Source: Marasmius tenuissimus
Lineage: Eukaryota > Basidiomycota > Agaricomycetes > Agaricales > Marasmiaceae
Reading direction: 5' to 3'
Length of the DNA stretch: 64,000 nucleotides
Assembly: GCA_029532415.1 (NCBI GenBank)
Contig: JAQOTA010000033.1
Location: 372,001-436,000, forward strand
Shown here: one piece after another, positions 1 to 11,857 of the stretch
Layout of the letters: the number at the start of each line of letters is the position of its first letter
How positions within the stretch are numbered: position 1 is the stretch's first letter
Notes under the pieces: generated by a model
The model's input: only the letters and a program-made list of their open reading frames with translations
Database searches by the model: none
Told to the model about the DNA's origin: nothing
Translations under genes and position numbers: made by a program

Positions 1-1538
1 CATCCGGGTTGGTGCTGGCAACCGCGCTCGTTACGAAACACTTCGTCTTCGCTAAATAGGCCGCTTGAGCTCCGTCTTGAGATACAGCGGTAGTACCTCG
101 GACCCTAGACCACCAATTCCACCTCGCCAGGACCCCATTGTCTCCATACCCCGCCTTCCAGATCGAATTTCGGATGAGATATCCCATCTATCCCATCTAC
201 GATTCGTTGCGCGCCTTGACCTACGGGTCGTCATTGCAATGGAGAGAGATTAAAATCCCTTTACCAGAGTCGGCAAAGCTTGCCAATCTTATCGCGTTCA
301 CTTACACACAGGACAGGATCAATCATAACCTTCATAGCTCACCAACTTCCGCTTTGGATCCACCTCCACCCTCATGCTCGCTGGTATCTTCTCGTTCAGA
401 GCACGTTACACAGCCACCAGTGTTGTCTTTTCATCGTGGATATCTCTCTCAAAACTGCGGTCATCCGGGCGCTCCTCTTCTATACAGCAGCGCAAAGATC
501 ACGCCCTTCGTCTGCATCGCAAACTTCGCATATAACGCTGGATGATGGAGGAAACGATGGAGGGACGGGTTTAGGTGCTCGTAGCCTGTATGTAAGAGTC
601 CGACTTCCGACGTTTCCTCAGTGCCAAGATGTGGTTAATCATGGTGTATTGTGGCGGATGTCATTGAATGGGCTCTCCCAGGCGTCCATTGGCCTGAGAT
701 ACCCAGTCATAATACAAAACTGGATACAAATATTATATCTTTGTAACATCCAATCCTCCCCTTTCATGTCCCCGTTTCTTGACTGTCTACCGGGTTGCCT
801 CTCTCCCTGTCATCTTGAGGGTATCGAGCTGCAGAGACATTGCATAAGTTGCGGACGACCAGTTGCTTGTCATTGGTGATTCTAGGTGTGTTCTGTTGCT
901 GTCTTTTGAAGCTAAACCAAACCTTACCCTTCGTATCTTGCAGGCCAAAGTGAACGACGGTCTTGTAGCCTAAGGACAATCCTAATTTCCTAGCCAACAG
1001 CACACAGGCAGACAGGAGCAGATTTCGGAGCGACTCTTGTGGAGGGAGAAGGATGCGCAGAAGCACCGTCCGGAGATATCTCTATACCGACACTCGGTTA
1101 TCTTGACTCCTCAGCTGCACCTCCTTTCTCACAGGCTCGGATTATTGACAGGCGCAGAGATTTAAAAATATGGAACAAGGTGAAAGCAACGCGGCTGAAG
1201 GTGCTGATGAAGCTACTCGAGCCAGAAGGTCATTTGGCAGGTATGTAGGCCGCTCCTCGTCTGTTTCTCAACCGCAACTGACATTTTACACGTCCACGGA
1301 CGACGTTTAGTCGCTACCGGTAACAGCAGCCCAAATAGATTGTTCTTTGGCTGGAGGGCTGGAGTGATTGAGAGGTTTCAATCACCTACGTAGAGATAGA
1401 TGAGATTCTCACTCTCATATGTGACTATGTACGTTCAATTGTATTCGGAAGTAATTACACAATGATAAAGGAAGGAACTGATAATTAATGTTGATCTGTA
1501 GAACTGGACCGTTGAGCACGTCGAACTTTGATATATTA
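1..1538. other. No recognisable gene
   Basis: Open stretches exist on both strands (plus 280-879; minus 764-1066), but they overlap each other, carry no motif I recognise and are not supported by convincing splice structure. They may be eroded gene fragments. I assign no function. Confidence 0.4.
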
Positions 1539-2043
1539 GGCAGTTTGCGTGGCTCAACAAGTGTGCGAAAACATTGCGTAATACAAACTTGTTCGAGATT
1601 TGGCCTTTTTTGCGTTGCGTGAGACCACCTTCAAGCTCACGCGTATTTTCCTTCTGAAGGACTCTCTCCTGGTCCAAAATCCCTCAGAAGGATGTGGTTG
1701 AGTCTCCGGGCCATTAAAGATATTATGAGAGGCCAGTCTCTTGACCAGGAGGGGCCATAGATCAGCAAGAAATTACCTGTGACATCACCGGCCATAGCCT
1801 ATTGTTCATGTTCAAGGCCACCTCTATCATGAGATTACCGGAGGGGAATAGCCATTTTCAGTGTTACAAAGTGTTTCTGCGCCTCTCTGAATCAATTTCT
1901 GCTGTGCGAGGACAATTTCTGGTTTGGGATGTACGCAGAACTGGCCAGTGTTGGTGGCCTCACGCAATGTAAAAAAGACCCAATCTCGAACAGGTTCGTA
2001 TTACGCAATGTTTTCGCACACTTGTCGAGCCGCGCAAACTGCC
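1539..2043. mobile_element. Tc1/mariner-type MITE, about 505 bp, TA target duplication
   Basis: Two inverted arms of about 90 bp (1539-1629 and 1953-2043) match at roughly 89 percent by eye. Both ends start GGCAGTTTGCG and are bordered by TA (1537-1538 and 2044-2045). Long arms, a TA duplication and no transposase frame fit a non-autonomous Tc1/mariner-like element. The superfamily is inferred from the TA duplication only. Confidence 0.75.
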
Positions 2044-2045
2044 TA

Positions 2046-2792
2046 TTGAGCCATCATCAGCGCCCTAATACTCGGATTGTGTACCTGAGTTCATTCAGAG
2101 GCTATTTCAGAAGTTTCCCGTACATATCGAGGCACAGGAAGTGGAAGCGGACAACGAAGTGAACAACGATATCAATCTTGTCAGGTTTCAATTGGATAAG
2201 ATACCCCTTGGTTGTGTTGAAATCGCTGAGCATCCTACTTGAAAATTGGACAAGCAGATACGATTCAATTTGCGATCAAGTACGCGATATTTCACCATCC
2301 CTCTATTTGTAGATCCCTTTCCCGACATCTTTGGTCTCTACCTAGGTCTAGCATGCGGAGTTGCCACGTCCTTCATTACTTTTTTATCTTTTTCTTCCTA
2401 ATTGCCGACTCTTTGTCTCAATATTTCGGCAGAGGGCCGCCTTGTGGCAAACTCGACATGTGTCCTCCCTCTCACCCTAGAATCGATTCCACTTATCCAG
2501 GACAGATTAAACCATATAGTCTAGCACTCGAGCATCAGTGTTAGGGGAAAACGGAGCAGCAGATGCTTATCGAGAAGGGGCTCGATTGAGTTCGTGACCG
2601 TCATCTATAGCTCGGTCAGTAATTTCTCAGGTTGACATCTCGGTGAAGAGTTATCATCAATGATAAAATTCTACAGATAATATGACTCTTATCCGTGGGG
2701 TTCTCCAACTTCCAATTACCAGCGCCAGGGATACTCTAGAGCGATTAACAAATTACATTCACACTAACGGTTACATCAATATTCTCCGGTAA
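2046..2792. other. No recognisable gene
   Basis: The gap lies between the MITE and the 3' end of the minus-strand membrane gene. A 101-codon open frame (2239-2544) has no recognisable domain. I see no RNA gene or clear repeat. Confidence 0.4.
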
Positions 2793-5394
2793 TTATGCGA
2801 GCTCGTCTTGCTTGCCTTCCACTACCTCCGTTTCTTCCACAACCGGATCATGGGAGTCATCTTCTTTTGGCGCTGACTGAGTACATCTCCCGATGTCAAC
2901 AATTCTGTCAAGTGTCCCTTCATTGGTTCCCAACACGGTCATTTTGAATGAATGCTCGTCAGTAATCACAATACCCAGTGCCGAGCGTACGACTATCAAC
3001 GTAGAAGCAATTCCCTGTGAGTAGCAGGTGTGTATTGTGTCAGGAACTTATACTCGCATCTAAAATCTGATGGCCGTACTGATACATCAGTACACTCACC
3101 ATTATCGGAACGAACACAGAATAGATTATTCTTGTGCCCATATATAGTCCGTATACAAGGATCGTTGGCCTCCCCGATTCGGTTGAGTCGCTCAACCTGG
3201 ATGCCACAAGTAAAATAACGGTGAAGGCAATAAGTGTGAGTGGGTACAGAATGCCCGATTCAATTCTATGTGTGTCATCAGCGGGTACACACGGCGGGAT
3301 TTTCGATGTCCACTTGTGCTTTGTGTGGTGATGTCCAGTCAGTTGTCCAGTCGGTTGTCCAGTAGGATGTCCACTGCTTGTCAGTCACAATACAGTCACA
3401 GAGGTGCTATTAATAGGCAGGAAATTGTCACAGGCTTGACCTTTTTTGCCCAGTGAGCATGATTAAACTGCCAAAGAGTGGAGTGCAAGCTACTTGTGCT
3501 CATACCAGATCCAAAGTCTTGTGCTCAGTGCTTGGATCAGGCACACAGACGCAGCCTGTGAAGGGTAAGGACTTTGTGTCCCCTTATGTACTTTCAGAAG
3601 CCACCATGTTTATTGCACTGTCATACAGTTGTTCTAATTCAGGGTTCAACAGTTTGTAGAGGCCATGAAACGTCGGGTCCAGGGAAGTGGAAAGAGCAGA
3701 TGGGAAGATGTTATGCCGGAAAGACACGAGGGTCTAAGTGTAAGGAAAGGGACTGATAAACTATAAAAGGATAATCACATCACATGATATTCCCGATATA
3801 GCTTATCGTCAATTCTCCATTCACTTATCTGCATCATTGTGCTTCTTTGTGCTTCAAGTACTGATCACCATACTGGGCAACTACAAATGGGTGTGCTGAA
3901 GGTACGGGAGGTCTTGTAGGAGGGCCAATGCTGCATGGCATTCAAAACCACAGTTCTGTCAAAGGTGCCCCTTGTCACTTCAAAGAGGAAGATAGGTATC
4001 AGCCCCAGGGAGGTCCAGGCTAAAAAGGGAGGTGCAAGAACTATTGACCAGAGGCCAGACCCAGGGCTCAGGTACTGTAAGCCAGTCTCGCCAGATGGTG
4101 ATCCCTTTCATGAGAATAATCAAGGCCGGAATACAGCAATGCTCATATGAATAAACAGTTTTTGTTTGATTTTGGCCACAGCCTGTGAGTGGACATCCTA
4201 CTGGACAACCGACTGGACAACTGACTGGACATCACCACACAAAGCACAAGTGGACATCGAAAATCCCGCCGTGACAGTAGGTATCAAGGAATGGTGATAG
4301 TGATCGATATCGACTCACGACACATGGGAAATCGTTGTGTACATACTCGCAACTGGCTGCTTGCTGAGTGCCGCGACCTGGTGGCTGATATAAAATATCC
4401 GTCCAGCTTGGACAAGACATCCAATTGATTAACGGTGTTACAGAGATAGTCTCAACCTACTCACCGATGAGCCCGGTAAGCAACAGAGTTATGCACAGGC
4501 TCCCAATTGTGAAACATATTAGAACGACCAATTGGGCAGAAGGTCTATTCTTCTCTAAAAAGCCCTCAATTGTTGTAAAGGCATTGACGCTATGCCTTTC
4601 AGCCCAATCATTTCCCCCGAAATGAACCTCCGTTAAGTATCCTAGGACTGTGAAAGATTGTGAAAAATGTTCATTATCTTCCTGTAGCATACTGGCAGTG
4701 GTAGCTGTATTGCCTACCGTTGTTGGCAAAGCAGAGAAGGGCGGGGAAAATGATCACAGTCCTTCGACTTCCCCAGACCAGATAACATCTCCAGAGCTAT
4801 TCGTAACCAGAACAAAGTCAGTAGAGGTAGAGCGGTGTGTTAACGGGAATTGCACCAAGATAATATTCGTCAATGCGCTATGAAAAAAAAGTCAATCATT
4901 ATTTTGGACACATAGTTTCCAAATGCATGTACTTTGAGGTGACCCCAACAACCTGTATCCCATATCCTATATTCCTATCGTTGATGTTGAGAGGCACAAC
5001 AACATGTTCAGGCCTGCCAATTACTCACTTTCTCACGTGCTCGAGTTCCTGAGTCGGCGCTACCTCTCCATACAGAAGATGCTGCGGTCCCACCCGTTGC
5101 ATATGGTATATTGGTCTCCGCATTGAACAAAGTTAGATCAAGAAACCCATATAACATGTTCAAGACAACACTGGCAGTTGTAAGGACAAAGAGCCCTGAG
5201 CTGATGAGAGTATGGATCCAAAACCATTCTGGTCTTCGTTTGACAAGAATGGAAATAGAGACTCCAAACAGGACAATGTAGATGCCTGCCACATAGGGAG
5301 TACATAGATTGAGCGAGTCAACTGAATGACAGTGATACAAATGAGTTGAAGGGACTGACCATAGACAAAAAACAGAATCTAGCACATTGAACAC
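2793..5394 (-). CDS. Multi-span (7TM-like) membrane protein, Agaricomycete-type family, multi-exon
   Basis: Hydrophobic exons follow one another on the minus strand. Two membrane spans (about 5290-5100) contain the run Y-V-A-G-I-Y-I-V-L-F-G. An exon at about 4815-4745 has the W-R-C-Y-L-V-W-G motif, a span lies near 4530-4460, a pair follows E-S-G-I-L-Y-P-L (about 3270-3110), and the last span G-I-A-S-T-L-I-V-V-R (about 3000) leads to an acidic C-tail ending at 2793. Introns with GTGAGT donors separate them (for example after I-I-Y-S-V-F-V-P-I-M). The order matches copies at 53.3, 60.1 and 63.7 kb, and this copy is the least damaged. The 5' exon and start codon are unresolved. A CACTA-like element (3290-4273) sits between exons, probably in an intron. 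Ligand and function are unknown. Confidence 0.55.
3290..4273. mobile_element. CACTA-like non-autonomous DNA transposon, 984 bp, perfect 86-bp TIRs
   Basis: The arms 3290-3375 and 4188-4273 are perfect inverted copies by my reading. The ends read CACGGCGGGATTTTCG and are flanked by ACA on both sides (3287-3289 and 4274-4276), a 3-bp target duplication. Each arm holds several TGTCCA words spaced about 10-20 bp apart, like the subterminal motifs that CACTA transposases bind. The interior has only short open frames and no transposase. CAC termini with a 3-bp duplication point to CACTA/EnSpm, although CACGG is not the canonical CACTA end. Identical arms suggest recent insertion or mobility. Confidence 0.75.
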
Positions 5395-6639
5395 CAGGGA
5401 TGACTATTTAGCTGTCTTGGAACACATGGACTTATTTAGTGCACTCACACATAACTGAGAGGCTGAGAGACCCAACCCTACAATGCACTCTAACTGTTTG
5501 TCCAAGCAGAAACTAGAGATGACAACTTGCGGACAGTTGAAGGCCATGGCTAGAGAAAAAGATGGCAGTTGTGAGTTCAAACAGGATGAGAACTTTTTGG
5601 AATCTGATTTACTACCAGGTTCAAGATATCAGGACCTTGAGAGGACACTTACCAATATTAGGCAAGTCAACATCTCATTGGGTGAAATTGTCTCAATACT
5701 GTGGGGATCAGTTAATGTTTGATCAATTGAAATTAAGTCTCTAAGATACTTGTTCAGGGCTGCTGGGAAAACATGTGGAGTTTGTTTTTTTTTAGCTGTG
5801 AAGTCTGTTGTCCTTTTCACTCTGCTACATTTTTCATGACTTAATATTTTCCACACTTAACAAGATAATACCAAAGTGAGGTGTTGAGCCTCTGATGTTT
5901 TCCTTCCACTGTTGAGGGGTGTCTATGCAAAGGGAACATCATTCCAGGCGGCCCTCACTGTGATGGTGTGAGCTTCCACCCTCGCGACCATCATGGCACG
6001 CATCCTATGCCTTGCATCATCTACAAGTTGGGGGACCAACTACGTTGCCTGGGTGGAAGCATCTTGACCCTGAATCGTCTCGCGGCACTAGGAATTGCGG
6101 GGCTCCCTGTTATTGGCTCGGGTTTCTCAAGGACGTCCGAATCGGAACACAAATTTGGTATCACAGTGAGGGCTCGACTAGTGTAGGAATAGCAACGTAC
6201 AGCACAAGTATCACACTCACAGTATACTCTGACTTCATTATTTGATCCTGATCTGTAACAATCTCACTCAATGGTTTGGGAACCCACGCACATGATGTAT
6301 GACTGCCTCAAGCTAGGTATTGCATAACAATCAATTTCAATATTACTCTACCGACTGCCCAGATAGCAATTTCAGGCGAGCTTGCACGTTCGGGTGATCT
6401 CAGAGCCTTCTCGGACCTACTTTGGGTGTGAAGTGGGATTATAGGTATCGGCAATTCCCGGTCATGCCGGGCTTTGCCGTCAACTTCAAGCATTGTTGCC
6501 GTTGAGGCTATTACCACACTGTTAAGCCGCTCGACGAGCCCAATATATCTTGTCTGTTATCAAGAACCAACCAGGATACGTAGAAAGCGCGACCGTCTGG
6601 CGTCCCGCAGAAAATATCTGGGTTCACCAAAGAAATTAG
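5395..6639. other. Gap with no recognisable gene
   Basis: The upstream exon and promoter of the minus-strand membrane gene should lie in the first few hundred bases but could not be fixed. The rest holds only short open frames without recognisable domains. Confidence 0.35.
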
Positions 6640-7815
6640 ACAGTCAACATCCCCGTCACGTTATGGCCGATGACACAGATCCACGAATAGCCTATGACAC
6701 CAGTTCATGCGAGTTTGACGGATTGATGTTTGTCAATTATGGTATACTCGGAGACCCGTACCCCGAGACGATGAGGGGCACAAAATCGGCAAAGACGAGC
6801 TTCACGTTCGCCCTCAAGAGCTCAAAAGCAGACGTCGACTCGATGCAAAACCTTTTCTCACAGGTGACTATGATTAGGTCAGAGGCTCTATATGCAACCG
6901 AAGATACCCCGCCTTTCCACCGACACAGGCTTTTGCCGCGACAAGATCATCCCCAAGTTCAGCTGCGAGGACGGCAACGACTTCGTCCCATTCGCTAATT
7001 ACGCTATTGTTCACAAGTACTACACCACGAACGTTCCTCTCTGCAAGCGAGCAAACCTTTCGGCAGGAATACACACCTTGACAACTCAAATCACGGCTGA
7101 CAACCCAAATCAAACCGTTTTCTGGCTAGATACGATAGAGTAATCGCCGCCAAGTTATCCAAACCTTGCAAAGCAGGCTCTGAGGGTGTATTATAGTGAT
7201 CGGATGAGTTGGATAAGCACCGGAAACACGTCTATGGCTTTTGAACTCAGTGGTGAGCACGCATATCTGCGTCTTTTGTAGGTTTGGGCCAGCTTGCCAA
7301 GCTGATTCAGTAGGAGCATCTGTGGCCCTGTGTGGATTATATCTTCGGGGATCACTCGAGGACGCTCCCCTTGTCAACACTACAGGATCATACCACATTG
7401 ATGCTGAACAGTCCGTCTCATTCAGAATTCCAGGATCAAGGACTCTACCATGTAATCCGGGAAGCGTTACGGGTTATGGTTGGTATGCTGAAAACCACAG
7501 TAGGTATGTAAAAGCACAGCAATACGGCTCTTCACAACCGCTGCTCATCGATGACTTGCTTGCGACAAACAATCAAACTCAAGAATCGGAAAAGGACATG
7601 GGGAAGGCCGATAGAAAGGGTTCCGTCGGGGGAATAGCAGGTAGCGTGACTGGTAGTGTATTGGTCCTCATCGCAATTGCTATGCTTGTTTGGGTCTTGA
7701 CTCATGATGAGGAACCGAAGAAGGCAGAGCAGTGGACTGAGATATACTAGCGAGATAGGTACTTCCCTGGGCTCCACAACATTGTCACCTACTTATGTAC
7801 ATGCTGGAGTAGGCG
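6640..7815 (+). pseudogene. Decayed copy of single-pass membrane protein with galactose-binding-like ectodomain
   Basis: It aligns along its length with the gene at 12961-14453. The shared ectodomain blocks are D-D-T-D-P-R-I, Y-T-T-N-V-P-L-C, V-F-W-L-D and G-Y-G-W-Y, followed by a Gly/Val-rich membrane span near 7630-7700. Damage: the frame shifts between the first and second exon blocks (about 6850-6900), a TAA at 7141-7143 replaces the Tyr codon of the intact copy (I-E-Y-S-P), and the C-terminal tail continues in another frame from about 7710 (S-G-L-R-Y). Intron positions are conserved, for example the one ending in CAGTAG near 7310. The product, if any, would be truncated. The identification rests on direct comparison within the window. 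Confidence 0.8.
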
Positions 7816-8087
7816 CAATAACTCACAGTTACCAACTTCAGTCCACTGGTATGGTCCTGAACGTTCGAGGATATCCGGATGATCGAGCTGGAGCAGAGCC
7901 GGATAACATCACTAGTCTGATACCGATTGTCCGTGAGAATCGATGTATTCAACGACATATCCAATTCTAGGTCCGTTAAGTGCAAACAGGAAGATTGTCC
8001 GACACAACGCCAATTCCATCTGCCAATGCCGACCTTCCATAACGTCTCATAACTGCGAGGGGACGAACCAGTTATTCGGGCTGTTCC

Positions 8088-8634
8088 CAAGGGGTGTCAC
8101 CCGGGCATCTCGGTCATATGGGGTAGGGGGGGGAGGGGGGGTCTCCGAGCCCTTAAGGTCAAAAAGTGACCCCCCCTTGAGCGGACCTTAGAGGGTCTAG
8201 AGAGCCCTTTCATTACATTTTGACATCCATTCAGAGTACTCAGAGGCTGGAGATTGAAGTAGACAGCCAGTAAGGCCAAAAATTAGATGTTTTTGTGCCA
8301 GAATCCAGTGTGAACTGTACAAGTCACTGAACTTGGGAAGGTATGCCAGAGTCTGGAGTCCAGGTTTTGTACCTTCGTATCAGACATATGATTCCCTGAA
8401 GCAACCCACTTGGGTCTTACTGTATTCAGAGGGTCTCAGTACTTTTAAGTAACATTAACACCAACTCAGGCTGGAAAATACATTGTCAGGACGTGTTCAA
8501 TAGGTAAGATGGGCATGTGACTGTGAGAAACACCTTCTCAAAATGGTAGGAGGGATGGGGGAGGGGGGGTCCCAAAGGGCCTTAAGTTCGTATGGGAACA
8601 TCATATATAAAAGTTTTTTTGGTGACACCCCTTG
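8088..8634. mobile_element. hAT-type MITE, 547 bp, in last exon of lectin pseudogene
   Basis: Terminal inverted repeats of 14 bp (CAAGGGGTGTCACC at 8088-8101 and its complement at 8621-8634) are flanked by the 8-bp direct repeat GCTGTTCC (8080-8087 and 8635-8642). An 8-bp duplication and a CA-purine-GG terminus are typical of hAT elements. There is no transposase frame. Removing the element and one duplication restores a continuous lectin exon, which proves the insertion. The interior has G-tracts near 8120-8140 and 8548-8570. Confidence 0.85.
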
Positions 8635-9644
8635 GCTGTTCCCAGATCCGCAATCCCAAATCTAAATCTGAGTGGGTGAATAGAACGGATGAGCCCTTCA
8701 CAGGCCTGCAGGGAGGTTTTGATAACTCACATCACCGCCAGGAGCAAAGTTCCCGTCCTTCACATCCACACACTTCTCAGTCCCGGTCTTAAAAATCACC
8801 GGGTTCCTCTTCGGGGTGAGTCCATCGACTCTCCACGCTTGGTTTGGATTCTGTGCGTCGCATGACCATATTTAGAGAGGAGTTCCGTTGGAGACAGCGC
8901 CACTGGTGAGGTCGAGACATTTGGTCCCGTCGAAAGTGCTGATAACACCGTTTAGAGTGGAGCGAGGGACGACCCAGGTAGCATTGCCGGAGGGGAAGGT
9001 AGTGGTGATGGCGTTGCAAATTGCGAGAGAAACTCGAGCGCCGTCTCGGTTCTCAGATGCAGTGAGACAGAGTGTCTCAGGAGATTTTCGAGCGCCAGCA
9101 AGACTTTTGCCTTGATTACAAAATGAATGCTTCACTCACAAACAGCATTCCCACTCATAAGTTTGACTGCAACAGCCTCCGTATCTGGGACTGTTTTCCC
9201 GGAGAAGAGCTGGTTTCTGTTTGTACCACTGGGATCACAACTCCAAACTTGGATTGGGTTTCCATCCGTCTTCAAACCGCCAGTAAGATCGATACACTTA
9301 TTGGTCCCAACCCATTGCCACGCCCCGGTATTAGCGTTGCGACTCCATAGTTGGTTGTCGTTCCCAGGTGTACACGTCCAAAGCTGGAGCTTGGCTCCAT
9401 CAGCATTGAGGCCGTCTTTCACGTCGAGACACTGTAGGTTGTCAACACGGTGCTTACGGAGAACATCTGTTAGCGTTCAAACTTACCAAATCTGTACCGG
9501 AAAGCTTGAGTTGACGAGGTGTCGGGTCAACCGGGAAACCTGGAATATCCCAGTTTTAGCTTGAGGCGTCACCGGTGAGACAGTCGTGATAAATGACGGG
9601 TGCACCAGCGGTCTTTGACGAAGCGGCGAGACAGCCTTCATCTA

Positions 9645-9794
9645 CTGACCTATTTCACTCAATTCGTATGGTCACAGGTCACACCCATTTTCGAGAACCC
9701 CGCCAATAATTTTTTCTCAATTTATCGGAATTTCTGGCGAAAAGTTTATTTCGAAAGTGGTCACACGCCATACGAATTGAGTGAAATAGGTCAG
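9645..9794. mobile_element. Mini Tc1/mariner-type MITE, 150 bp, in intron 1 of lectin pseudogene
   Basis: Inverted ends of about 29 bp start CTGACCTATTTCACTC and are bordered by TA (9643-9644 and 9795-9796). The host intron is 207 bp with the element and 55 bp without it and one TA, matching the other introns of the gene. It lies immediately before the 3' splice site, whose final TAG uses the duplicated TA. Confidence 0.85.
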
Positions 9795-9942
9795 TACATG
9801 GACGATGAGTGTGACCGTATCGCAAGTGAGTTTGTGAGAGACCCTCACGGGAGCTATCACTATTCTGAAGCTGAACGCCTGCAGCGGCGACTACGACCAA
9901 AGAGATCAACACAAGAAGTTTTTGAATGCTGGCTGAGTACAT

Positions 9943-11857
9943 CGTCGAATGATGGAAAGGCTGCGGGTCAAATGGGACGAGTATGCGATGATTTTGAACG
10001 CGTTCCGACTTTTTAAGACGTTCCCAGACACAATTCGTTACGAAATGAGCAAGTAAGCAAGCGTCCATCGGAGTGCCTGAAGCTTACAGTATGTCACAAG
10101 GTACAGTGTCCCTGAATCGAATCCTGCCGAGTGTCCGCTGTAGTTAGTTTCTATCTGGACCCATGCGAGCGTTATGTATTAAACGAGGCCAAGTGAGACC
10201 ATGCAGCCTGCGTATCGGGTTCGAGGCAGCCCTCTCAACACAGTACTCGCGCTAAACCCCTCGGGACTTATAGGTACCTGGAAAGAGAGACGGTAATAAC
10301 TGACCGTCTCTTGGGAACGTGAGATCCGAGGCTGTGATGAAGCACTCTCGATACTCAATGCATGTTCGGGAAGCGTTGAGTTTGACTCCCGGGACTGGTT
10401 GTCGGTCAGAGGTTGAACGTCTGGACCACATTCCAGGAAACAAAAGAAGGGGTGTGCTCCAGAAAGATTGGCTATCGTGGATAAAGGTAGGCGGAGCGTT
10501 GGATTTCACCAGCAAATATACAAAGACAGCAGTTTCTATCATGATAGTGCCACCCCGACGCACGGAACTTGTTGGGTAGGTAGAGAGATCCTGAAGGGCT
10601 TCTTCCGTCTAAATAACAACATCGACATGAATATAGAACAGTAACGAGTGGTAGAGGAGATCGACAAACCCGATGAGTAGATCCCAATACAGTTTTCCAC
10701 GCTTAGCGTTTTCCTTCTCCCGCTCTAAACCTCCTTCCATTCGCCAACGTCTCCAACCACCCCACCACATCTCAATGCGGAGGAAAGCATAGTGTTCGCC
10801 GACACCATCGGTAGGGCAACTAGGTGATACCTCGAGTCGCTTGAATGACATACTACACCACAAGGGTAGTATCGAATGTCCAAAATCGAACGTTGAACGT
10901 TGCATTGCTACCCCTTACAAACTGGATTGGTAGCAGTGGGGTTCTGAAGAGATATTCGGTGAGGATATGAGCAAAGGGCGGCAGTACGAGGGCGTTCTTG
11001 CATTCGTGAACGAGGCGAGGTAACATGCAGAGACGGAAGAGTGGAGGTGTTGACGGAAAATGCGAATGTGAATGTTAATAGGCGTATTGACTGCTGCATA
11101 TATCAGGCGGAGATGGTCGTCAACCGTTGACTAGAAAAAGAAGAGCACCAGTTCGTCATTGCACCGCTACAACCCCAAGCTAAAACACGCACCACGAGCA
11201 CTGGAAAATCTGCCCTCAGATCCAGATCCAATCCCGAGCACCCCACGATGTGCACTTCCATCCATTCCTCCGTGCCACAACTATATCCATACCCGTCGAT
11301 GATAAGCCCTAACTCGTCGGAGGCGAGCTGAGTACGTTCCTTCGACCCCCACTTCCAGAGAACCTCGCTTGTTTATGAACAAGGTGTTCCTCGCTACACA
11401 ACGAGCTCCTCCCTTGCAAAGATCACGGAGCGGTAGCGAACACATGCTCGCGTACCAATCATATTCGACCGCTTCGGGATGAAGAGAGGAGGTGTAGACC
11501 GGCTGTATGACCCAACAGAAGGCTTCGTGATAGCGGGAGCGAAGACAGACTACCCAGACGACGATCTACCATACACCTTGAGCCATTTTGAGCAGTATTG
11601 TTGGACTGTCCAATTCGACTAGGTATTTCGCTGAGGATTTGTAGAAGTTGCTATCCCGATAGGCCAGTGAACACGGAGGGATCGGGAGAACTGAGGATAC
11701 ACAGTTAATCGTAGTAGCGGCGATGATGGATCTTTAAAATGAAATCAATGCCAGGATGACTGTATCATGATAGCCAACGTACCCTTCTTTTTGTGTTCCC
11801 TTTGCTACCCGTAACCAACAGCATCCTAACGTATCAGCATCCATGATCAAAATGAGC
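9943..11857. other. Upstream region of lectin gene and gap without recognisable gene
   Basis: Minus-strand open frames at 10252-10563 and 10609-10905 and a plus frame at 10319-10579 show no motif I recognise. The first few hundred bases would hold the lectin gene's promoter, but no core element is convincing. Confidence 0.35.

Larger units (their letters stand above)
8047..9942 (-). pseudogene. Secreted ricin-B-type (R-type) lectin-fold protein, nonsense-riddled pseudogene with two MITE insertions
   Basis: Five exons can be read on the minus strand: 9942-9849, 9641-9487, 9431-9144, 9075-8731 and 8667-8047. They sum to 948 bases, in phase, once the hAT element and one target copy in exon 5 are excluded (about 315 codons). 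Exon 1 encodes a signal peptide (M-Y-S-A-S start, then L-V-L-I-S-L-V-V-V-A-A-A). Later exons carry Q-x-W-like repeats (N-Q-L-W, N-Q-L-F, N-Q-A-W) and C-L-D/C-I-D-L motifs of beta-trefoil carbohydrate-binding modules. Three in-frame stops, at 9556-9558 (TAA), 8872-8874 (TAA) and 8662-8664 (TAG), each fit a Gln codon changed by C to T. There are no frameshifts. Intron 3 has a GTTTGT donor. The family binds galactose-type sugars; no toxin catalytic chain is present. Confidence 0.8.

Noticed and set aside
8662..9558. Alternative genetic code with TAA/TAG as Gln
   Set aside because: Element A2 pol and the intact host gene use normal stops, and other copies show CAA at such positions. Nonsense mutation is the simpler reading.
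9127..9564. Plus-strand 145-codon frame
   Set aside because: Antisense shadow of lectin exons 2 and 3, whose splice sites and lectin motifs are clear on the minus strand.
10200..10240. tRNA-like GGTTCGA word
   Set aside because: No acceptor or anticodon stem can be folded around it. No tRNA gene was found in the window.
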